A stretch of DNA of 8,542 nucleotides from positions 1 to 8,542 of the forward strand of contig CADBOL010000094.1 of NCBI GenBank assembly GCA_902796295.1. Reading direction: 5' to 3'. This DNA is from Oscillospiraceae bacterium (GTDB lineage: Bacteria > Bacillota > Clostridia > Oscillospirales > Acutalibacteraceae). The translations under genes were made by a program, and so were the position numbers. The notes under the pieces are model-generated. The model searched no databases. It had not been told where the DNA came from and was given only the letters and a program-made list of their open reading frames with translations. This document shows positions 1 to 5,702 of this stretch, piece after piece (the stretch's first letter is position 1; each line of letters opens with the position of its first letter).

Positions 1-1502
1 CGCTTGTGGTCCTTTATCGTCTTGCGGATGAGCTTGTGAAGCGTATCCTCAAACTCAGGCGCGTCTTCAAGACGGTCAGCGTATGATTTGAGAGACTCGG
101 CGACTATTGTGTTTAGCACTATGTTTGCGCTCGAAATCGTGCTCGCCGAGCCGAGCATACGGAATTCAAATTTGTTGCCGGTGAAGGCGAAGGGAGAAGT
201 GCGGTTTCTGTCGGTTGAATCCTTCGGGAATTTCGGCAGCACATGAACTCCGACCTTCATCAGTGATTTTTCCTTCTGGTCATATGCGGTGCCGGTTTCA
301 ATCGCCTCAAGGATTTCACCGAGTTCTTCACCCAGGAACATTGAGAGCACGGCGGGCGGAGCCTCGTTCGCGCCCAGACGGTGATCGTTTCCGGCTGTGG
401 CTACGCTGATTCTGAGCAGATCCTGATAGTCGTCAACCGCTTTGATTACGGCGCACAGGAAGAGCAGGAACTGAGCGTTGTCATAGGGAGTGTCGCCCGG
501 CTCAAGGAGATTAACGCCCTCCTGAGTGCAGATTGACCAGTTGTTATGCTTGCCGCTGCCGTTAACCCCGTCAAAGGGTTTCTCGTGGAGCAGACAGACG
601 AAGCCGTGTTTCTCGGCAACCTTCTGCATTATTTCCATCGTGAGCTGATTCTGATCGCTCGCGATATTTGTCGTGGTGAATATGGGAGCCAGCTCATGCT
701 GCGACGGGGCAACTTCATTGTGCTCGGTCTTTGCCGGCACTCCGAGCTTCCAGAGCTCCTCGTCAAGGTCAGACATAAATTTAAGAACGCGCGGCCTTAT
801 TGAGCCGAAATAATGATCGTCCATCTCCTGACCTTTGGGCGGTTTGCAGCCGAAAAGAGTCCTGTTTGTAAAAATCAGGTCTTTTCTTTTATCATACATT
901 TTTTTATCTATGAGAAAATATTCCTGCTCCGCGCCCACAGTGGTCTTGACGCCTTTCGTCTCGTTTCCGAAAAGCTTCATAATGCGCTTTGCCTGCCTGT
1001 TGATTGCCTGCATTGAACGCAGCAGGGGAGTCTTCTGGTCGAGCGCTTCGCCCGAATAAGACATAAACGCCGTCGGGATGCAGAGCACGCCCTCTTTTAT
1101 GAAAGCCGGGGAAGTCGGATCCCATGCCGTGTAGCCTCTCGCCTCAAATGTAGCCCTGAGACCGCCGGAAGGGAAAGAAGAAGCGTCCGGTTCGCCCTTG
1201 AAGAGCTCTTTGCCGGAAAAATTCATTATGACCCTGTCGCCGTCTTTGAGCGATATAAAGCTGTCATGCTTCTCGGCGGTAACGCCGGTCATCGGCTGGA
1301 ACCAGTGAGTATAGTGGGTGGCGCCCTTTTCAATGGCCCAGTCTTTCATCGCTTCGGCCATAACGTCCGCCGTCTCAAGATCAAGGCGGTGCCCTTCGGA
1401 AATTGCCTCTCTGACCTTATCATAGACCTCGGGCGGGAGTTTCGCTTTCATCGCCTTGTCGCTGAAGACATTGCAGGCGAAGTTTTCGGTGAGATTTACC
1501 AT
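1..1502 (-). CDS. glnN: Glutamine synthetase type III, C-terminus cut by window edge
   Basis: Catalyses ATP-dependent ligation of ammonia to glutamate in the cytoplasm, the entry step of nitrogen assimilation. The reverse strand is open from ATG at 1502 to the window edge: 500 codons of a family usually about 700 aa long, so roughly the last 200 residues are missing. GS-III hallmarks seen: GATHYTHWFQPMTG (residues 60-73), the metal/glutamate-binding GAEQEYF (190-196), NGSGKHNNWS (314-323), NDHRLGANEAPP (372-383) and RNRTSPFAF from 432. These differ from GS-I/GS-II motifs and support GlnN specifically. The start is fixed by AGGAGG eight bases upstream and by homology of the N-terminus. The gene is last in a leftward unit after rnhA and a hydrolase and overlaps the hydrolase stop by 7 nt. 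I see no separate promoter immediately upstream; one inside the hydrolase gene cannot be excluded. No frameshift is seen. Confidence 0.96.
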   Translation of the reverse strand, partial: MVNLTENFACNVFSDKAMKAKLPPEVYDKVREAISEGHRLDLETADVMAEAMKDWAIEKGATHYTHWFQPMTGVTAEKHDSFISLKDGDRVIMNFSGKELFKGEPDASSFPSGGLRATFEARGYTAWDPTSPAFIKEGVLCIPTAFMSYSGEALDQKTPLLRSMQAINRQAKRIMKLFGNETKGVKTTVGAEQEYFLIDKKMYDKRKDLIFTNRTLFGCKPPKGQEMDDHYFGSIRPRVLKFMSDLDEELWKLGVPAKTEHNEVAPSQHELAPIFTTTNIASDQNQLTMEIMQKVAEKHGFVCLLHEKPFDGVNGSGKHNNWSICTQEGVNLLEPGDTPYDNAQFLLFLCAVIKAVDDYQDLLRISVATAGNDHRLGANEAPPAVLSMFLGEELGEILEAIETGTAYDQKEKSLMKVGVHVLPKFPKDSTDRNRTSPFAFTGNKFEFRMLGSASTISSANIVLNTIVAESLKSYADRLEDAPEFEDTLHKLIRKTIKDHK

Positions 1503-3049
1503 ATCTTTATCCTCCTGACAAAATCGGGGGTTACCGTATCAATAACCGATTCGGCTGCCGTTACGGCAGCGCATTTTGTTTCGGGCTCATCGGCGCCCTT
1601 TACCGGGATGAGATTCATATCATCGTCATAACACATAAACTGTGAGTATCCGCTTATATTGTCAATTGTCGGCTGACCGTCAAATAAAAGAAGCTTTGTG
1701 AGAAACTGCGTATAAGCGGCGGTGAAATCATCATGCTTCTGCCCCTTGAAAAACCAGGTCCTGTCGGGGTAGAGGCAGGTGGATGCGTCAATCTTTTTGT
1801 CGGGGGAGATATAGTTTCTGCCGCTGTGCTTTGCCTGCCTGTAATTATCACCGAAGCAGGTGCCGGCGTATGCGCAGGTGCATCCTATGGACATATACTC
1901 CGTGTCGATCAGTACATCGGACTGGCTCTGCGGATTCTCCGCGACAGGGATTGTCGAAATATCATACCCGCAGGTTATCGCGAATTTCATGCCCCTGCTT
2001 TCGCAGTCTCTGAGTATGCTCTCAAATTTATTCTGAACATTGTAGTGATAATTGTCTATCCTCTTTATGAGGCCGGAGTATTCGGCCGGGTCGAGAAGCT
2101 TCGCCTTTGCGCGCTCGTAATATTCATCCGGGCAGAATGACCAGATTGCCGGCATTGTGCCGAAGACTCTGAGAAGCTCTTCGTTGAGTATGGTTTCATA
2201 CTGATCGTCAAGCATATCCTGCAGGATCCTTGTGAGATAAGGCAAAACGCCGCAATCGTTGAGCAGTGAAATCAATGCTCCGATAAATTGACCCGAGGGG
2301 GAATAACCAAGCATCCCTTTGAAATAGAGCTCGAGATCGTCCGACTTGTTTCTTATATCAAGCTCGGAGTTGAAAAGATGCCCTATGAGTGAGAGCCCCT
2401 TGTAAGCGGGGGAGAGGAATATGACTTTTGAAACGTCTCTGTTTTTATACATCGACAGATACGCCGCCACCACGGTGTTGCCCTGGCTGTGGCAGACAAC
2501 TGCGACTTTGCTGTGACCGGTGAGATTCTTGATATATCCGATATAATCATTCAGGTCTTTCGCGTTATCCATCGGATCAAGGCGGAAATCATAATAGAAT
2601 GAATACTGCGATGTTTTTGTGATTTCATCCGACTGCGTGTCAAAGGAGTAGTCGGGAGTTTTATGCCTGTCTTCGGTCGGAAGAGGCCTGTTTTCAATTG
2701 TGACATTATAAAGGGAATTGCCGTTTTTATCGCAGGCGAGGCGGCCCATCATATATTCGAGTACCTTCATGAAATCCTCGGCGCTGCGCTTTGTGTTGCC
2801 CGTAACGGTGAGATTGCCTATAAGGTCAATGATTGAGGGCACGCTCTTTATTATCGCTTTGGAGTCGGGAGGAAAAACCTGAGCCGGGTTTTTGGAGTCG
2901 ATATCCTCATAAAGAGAATAGGACCCGAAGCCGTGAACAAAAACAACGGGGTCGATGCCGCAATTGCAGTATCTGCCGTCGGCTACCGCAAACAGAGATA
3001 CCGAGAGGGCAATGACAACCGTGAGAATAACAGAGATTATTTTTTTCAT
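1496..3049 (-). CDS. Secreted alpha/beta hydrolase, lipase/LCAT-like
   Basis: Predicted exported serine hydrolase, 517 aa; substrate unknown, with a lipid or other ester the best guess from fold motifs. Residues 1-23 form a signal peptide (MKK, a hydrophobic stretch, then AVA with likely cleavage before Asp24). The mature protein begins with the oxyanion-strand motif PVVFVHGFGS (34-43). The nucleophile elbow is AVVCHSQGN (183-191, Ser188). The catalytic acid may be Asp378 or Asp382 and the His may be His439 (GQKHDDF); these are guesses by position. Fourteen cysteines occur in the protein, unusual for a Firmicute exoprotein; CTCAYAGTC (390-398) holds three. The start at 3049 is chosen because GAGGAG lies eight bases upstream and the signal peptide begins there; an ATG 15 codons earlier lacks a signal-peptide-like start. 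It lies 13 nt after rnhA and overlaps glnN by 7 nt. No named family was recognised beyond the fold. Confidence 0.8.
   Translation of the reverse strand: MKKIISVILTVVIALSVSLFAVADGRYCNCGIDPVVFVHGFGSYSLYEDIDSKNPAQVFPPDSKAIIKSVPSIIDLIGNLTVTGNTKRSAEDFMKVLEYMMGRLACDKNGNSLYNVTIENRPLPTEDRHKTPDYSFDTQSDEITKTSQYSFYYDFRLDPMDNAKDLNDYIGYIKNLTGHSKVAVVCHSQGNTVVAAYLSMYKNRDVSKVIFLSPAYKGLSLIGHLFNSELDIRNKSDDLELYFKGMLGYSPSGQFIGALISLLNDCGVLPYLTRILQDMLDDQYETILNEELLRVFGTMPAIWSFCPDEYYERAKAKLLDPAEYSGLIKRIDNYHYNVQNKFESILRDCESRGMKFAITCGYDISTIPVAENPQSQSDVLIDTEYMSIGCTCAYAGTCFGDNYRQAKHSGRNYISPDKKIDASTCLYPDRTWFFKGQKHDDFTAAYTQFLTKLLLFDGQPTIDNISGYSQFMCYDDDMNLIPVKGADEPETKCAAVTAAESVIDTVTPDFVRRIKIW
1511..1516 (-). promoter_or_regulatory. 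Ribosome binding site of glnN, inside the hydrolase gene
   Basis: Perfect AGGAGG eight bases before the glnN ATG. The same six bases are the two Arg codons near the C-terminus of the upstream hydrolase, whose TAA overlaps the glnN start (stop at 1498-1496, ATG at 1502-1500). Ribosomes finishing the hydrolase would sit directly on the glnN initiation site, so coupled translation is likely (inference). Confidence 0.85.
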
Positions 3050-3062
3050 AATGGTTTCTCCT

Positions 3063-3497
3063 CTATCTGAAAAGCTCCGCCTGAGCGGTGGCAAGTTTAT
3101 CGCATCTTTCGTTTTCGGGGTGCCCGTTATGGCCTTTTACCCAGACAAAAGTGTATGAGTGGGGTCCGAGCACGGTCAGCAGCTCCTTCCAGAGATCGGT
3201 GTTCGGAATCTCGGAGCTGCCCTTTTTCCAGCCTTTTTTTATCCAGTTGAATATCCATCCTTCGAGAAACGCCTTGCAGACATAAGACGAATCGGATGTG
3301 ATGACGATTTCGCACGGCTCCTTAAGCGCCTTGACCGCCTCGATTACCGCGGTCAGCTCCATGCGGTTGTTGGTTGTGTCCGCCGCTCCTCCGCTGAGCT
3401 CTTTCTCTTTTCCGTTGAATCTGAGTATCGCTCCCCAGCCGCCCGGACCGGGATTTCCGGAGCATGCGCCGTCGGTAAATATATCTACATGTTTCAT
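3063..3497 (-). CDS. rnhA: Ribonuclease HI
   Basis: Cleaves the RNA strand of RNA-DNA hybrids (R-loops, primers) in the cytoplasm. The 144 residues match a complete single-domain RNase HI (E. coli has 155). It opens with the first-strand motif FTDGACSGNPGPGGWG. All catalytic residues of the family are present: Asp9, Glu47 (in NNRMELTA), Asp69 (TSDSSYV), His123 (KGHNGHPENE) and Asp133. The basic, Trp-rich segment WIFNWIKKGWKKG (81-93) corresponds to the substrate-binding basic protrusion of E. coli-type enzymes. A weak ribosome binding site (ACAGGT, seven bases before the ATG) precedes it. It is the first gene of the leftward unit rnhA-hydrolase-glnN and is divergent from the topoisomerase operon. 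Its stop codon overlaps the hydrolase ribosome binding site. Confidence 0.96.
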   Translation of the reverse strand: MKHVDIFTDGACSGNPGPGGWGAILRFNGKEKELSGGAADTTNNRMELTAVIEAVKALKEPCEIVITSDSSYVCKAFLEGWIFNWIKKGWKKGSSEIPNTDLWKELLTVLGPHSYTFVWVKGHNGHPENERCDKLATAQAELFR

Positions 3498-3534
3498 ATT
3501 GAATACCTGTTTAAATATATTATTTCAATTTACC

Positions 3535-3563
3535 ATTTTAACCCATTTAGTTTATCATTACAA
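3535..3563 (-). promoter_or_regulatory. Promoter of rnhA-hydrolase-glnN unit
   Basis: On the minus strand, TTGTAA (3563-3558) and TAAAAT (3540-3535) are separated by 17 bases. This matches a SigA/sigma-70 promoter at 4/6 and 5/6 positions. Transcription would begin near 3528, leaving a leader of about 30 nt before the rnhA ATG. The surrounding region is AT-rich, so other start points are possible. Confidence 0.6.
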
Positions 3564-3564
3564 G

Positions 3565-3622
3565 TTTTTTTACAAAATAATCACCAAAAAACGAAAAAAA
3601 TGCGCAAGATGTACCAAAAAAA
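3565..3622. other. A/T tracts, possible curved DNA or UP element
   Basis: Homopolymer runs of 6-7 bases occur at 3565-3571 (T7), 3586-3591 (A6), 3594-3600 (A7) and 3616-3622 (A7), between the two divergent promoters. Their centres are roughly 20, 9 and 22 bases apart, close to multiples of a helical turn, which would favour intrinsic bending. The last tract lies about 22 bases upstream of the topoisomerase -35 box, where an alpha-subunit UP element could sit. Function is inferred only. Confidence 0.4.
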
Positions 3623-3643
3623 CACCACAGGTTGTGCATGCGC

Positions 3644-3671
3644 TTGACAATAATTCAATATGTGGTATAAT
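3644..3671 (+). promoter_or_regulatory. Consensus promoter of the topoisomerase operon
   Basis: A perfect TTGACA (3644-3649) and a perfect TATAAT (3666-3671) are separated by 16 bases, with an extended -10 TGG (3663-3665). Predicted transcription start is near 3678, giving a leader of about 28 nt to the ATG at 3706. It should be a strong SigA-type promoter. Confidence 0.88.
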
Positions 3672-3705
3672 TTACAGGATTTATATACTATTAATGAGGG
3701 ATACG

Positions 3706-5691
3706 ATGGCTAAAAAGAAAGAGTATAATAATGACAGTATAAGACTCCTCAAAGACGAAGAGCGCGTCAGGGAAAAACCGGCGGTAATTTTCGGCTCGGA
3801 CGGTCTTGACGGCTGCGAGCACGCGATATTTGAAATAGTTTCCAACTCGGTTGACGAGGCCCGTGAGGGCTACGGCGACAGGATAATTGTCACCAGATTT
3901 GAGGATAACTCGGTTGAGGTGCAGGATTTCGGCAGAGGCCTCCCCGTTGACTACAATACCAAAGAAAAGAGATATAACTGGGAGCTGCTTTTCTGCGAGC
4001 TTTACGCGGGCAGCAAATATGACAACAACAGCGGCAGCAACTATGAGTTTTCGCTCGGCACAAACGGCCTGGGTCTGTGCGCCACGCAGTATGCCTCGGA
4101 GTATATGGAGGCGGAGATTCACGCCGGCGGATATAAATACACTCTCAATTTCAAAAAAGGCAGGCCCGCGGGCGAAATGGTGAAAGAGCCCTATTCCAAA
4201 AAGGATACGGGCACGAGAATCAAATGGCGCGCGGACCTCGAGGTATTCACGGATATCGCGGTGAGCGATGAATACTTCAGAGATATGCTCAAGCATCAGT
4301 CCGTTGTCAATGCCGGAGTGCGTTTCATCTACAGAAATCAGGTCGGCAAAAACTTTGAAACAAGTGAATACTACTATGAAAACGGTATTCTCGACTACGT
4401 TAAGGAAAAGGCCGGCGAAGACACGCTCACATCAATCCAGTCATGGAAGCAGGAGACCGAGTGCCGCGACAGAGACGACCTTGACAGTTACCGCCTCAAG
4501 ACAAATATAGTCCTTACCTTCTCAAACAAGATTCAGTTCAAGGAGTATTATCATAATTCCAGCTTCCTTGAAAACGGCGGATCTCCCGATAAGGCGACAA
4601 GGAATGCTTTTGTATATCAGATAGACGCCTATCTCAAAGGAAAAGGCAAATACCAGAAAAACGAAAAGATAACCTTCCAGGATGTTGACGACTGCCTCGT
4701 GCTGATTATCTCATCATTCTCAACGGTTACATCTTATGAGAATCAGACAAAGAAAGCGATAAACAACAAAGGCATCCAGGACGCGATGACGCAGTTCATC
4801 AGAAATCAGCTGATGATATATTTCATCGAAAACCCCGCCGAAGCCGATAAAATCGCGAATCAGGTTCTCATCAATATGCGCTCGAGAGTCAGGGCGGAAA
4901 AAACGCGTCTCGGTATCAAGCATGACCTGATACAGAATGTCAACAATCTCACGAACAGGATTGAGAAATTCGCCGACTGCCGCAGCAAGGATGTCGCAAG
5001 GCGTGAGCTCTTTATAGTCGAGGGTGATTCGGCGAGAGGCTCCTGTGTTCTCGCGCGTGATTCCGAGTTCCAGGCGGTTATGCCCATAAGGGGCAAGATC
5101 CTCAACTGCCTCAAAGAGGATTATGACAGGATATTCAAGAGCGATATAATCACCGATTTAATCAAAGTCATCGGCTGCGGTGTCGAGGTCAAAGTGAAAC
5201 CGAAATCCGGCAAGGATGTCGTTTCATTCAATCTTGACAATCTGCGCTGGAATAAGCTTATAATCTGCACCGATGCCGATGTTGACGGCTACCATATCAG
5301 GACTCTGCTCCTGACTATGATTTACCGCCTGATGCCGACCCTCATATCCGAGGGCAAGGTCTTCATAGCGGAGTCTCCTCTCTATGAAATCACCTGCGGC
5401 GACGAGGTGTGGTTTGCCTATTCCGAGGCGGAAAAGATTCAGGCGCTTGAAAAGATAGGCGATAAAAAATATACCATTCAGCGCTCAAAAGGTCTCGGTG
5501 AAAACGAGCCGGATATGATGTCGCTGACAACAATGAATCCTTCCACAAGGCGGCTTATCAAAGTGAATCCGTCTCAAGTTGAGGAAACGGTTGAAAAATT
5601 TGAGCTTCTGCTCGGCGACAATCTCCAGGGCAGAAAGGATTATATCGCCGAAAACGGTTATAAATATATTGATCCCACCGAACTTTCCTGA
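3706..5691 (+). CDS. parE: Type IIA topoisomerase subunit B, ParE/GyrB-like (divergent)
   Basis: ATPase subunit of a type IIA DNA topoisomerase, expected to form an A2B2 complex with the next gene product and pass one duplex through another. It is 661 aa, the length of Gram-positive ParE/GyrB without the proteobacterial insert. GHKL ATPase domain: Glu43 and Asn47 with Asp50 (FEIVSNSVDEA), DFGRG (74-78), GTNGLG (118-123), TGT (168-170). The QTK loop is at 347-349. TOPRIM: EGDS (439-442), PIRGKILN (460-467), DADVDG (523-528). C-terminal QRSKGLGE is at 592-599. Oddities: the usual RPGMYIG is KPAVIFG, DNGRG is DFGRG, GLHGVG is GTNGLG, EGDSAGGS is EGDSARGS, and the HEGGTH transducer motif is not recognisable. 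The start at 3706 is chosen for GAGGG five bases upstream; an in-frame ATG at 3694 also exists. Symbol parE is by pairing with a ParC-length partner lacking a GyrA box; a gyrase-like activity is not excluded. Confidence 0.85.
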   Translation: MAKKKEYNNDSIRLLKDEERVREKPAVIFGSDGLDGCEHAIFEIVSNSVDEAREGYGDRIIVTRFEDNSVEVQDFGRGLPVDYNTKEKRYNWELLFCELYAGSKYDNNSGSNYEFSLGTNGLGLCATQYASEYMEAEIHAGGYKYTLNFKKGRPAGEMVKEPYSKKDTGTRIKWRADLEVFTDIAVSDEYFRDMLKHQSVVNAGVRFIYRNQVGKNFETSEYYYENGILDYVKEKAGEDTLTSIQSWKQETECRDRDDLDSYRLKTNIVLTFSNKIQFKEYYHNSSFLENGGSPDKATRNAFVYQIDAYLKGKGKYQKNEKITFQDVDDCLVLIISSFSTVTSYENQTKKAINNKGIQDAMTQFIRNQLMIYFIENPAEADKIANQVLINMRSRVRAEKTRLGIKHDLIQNVNNLTNRIEKFADCRSKDVARRELFIVEGDSARGSCVLARDSEFQAVMPIRGKILNCLKEDYDRIFKSDIITDLIKVIGCGVEVKVKPKSGKDVVSFNLDNLRWNKLIICTDADVDGYHIRTLLLTMIYRLMPTLISEGKVFIAESPLYEITCGDEVWFAYSEAEKIQALEKIGDKKYTIQRSKGLGENEPDMMSLTTMNPSTRRLIKVNPSQVEETVEKFELLLGDNLQGRKDYIAENGYKYIDPTELS

Positions 5692-5702
5692 TTGGAGTTT
5701 TT

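Noticed and set aside
1266..1631. A 121-codon open frame on the plus strand opposite glnN and the hydrolase
   Set aside because: It is antisense to two well-supported genes and shows no recognisable protein features.
3050..3094. Earlier ATG of the hydrolase adding 15 residues
   Set aside because: The extension is not signal-peptide-like and overlaps rnhA; ATG 3049 has an ideal ribosome binding site and begins the signal peptide.
3565..3622. Spaced A-tracts as a CRISPR array or short tandem repeat
   Set aside because: The runs are simple homopolymers with no repeated unit or unique spacers of even length.
3298..3705. Upstream extension of the topoisomerase B frame to 797 codons
   Set aside because: The extension runs antisense through rnhA and across the promoter, has no GHKL-family match, and the ribosome binding site points to ATG 3706.
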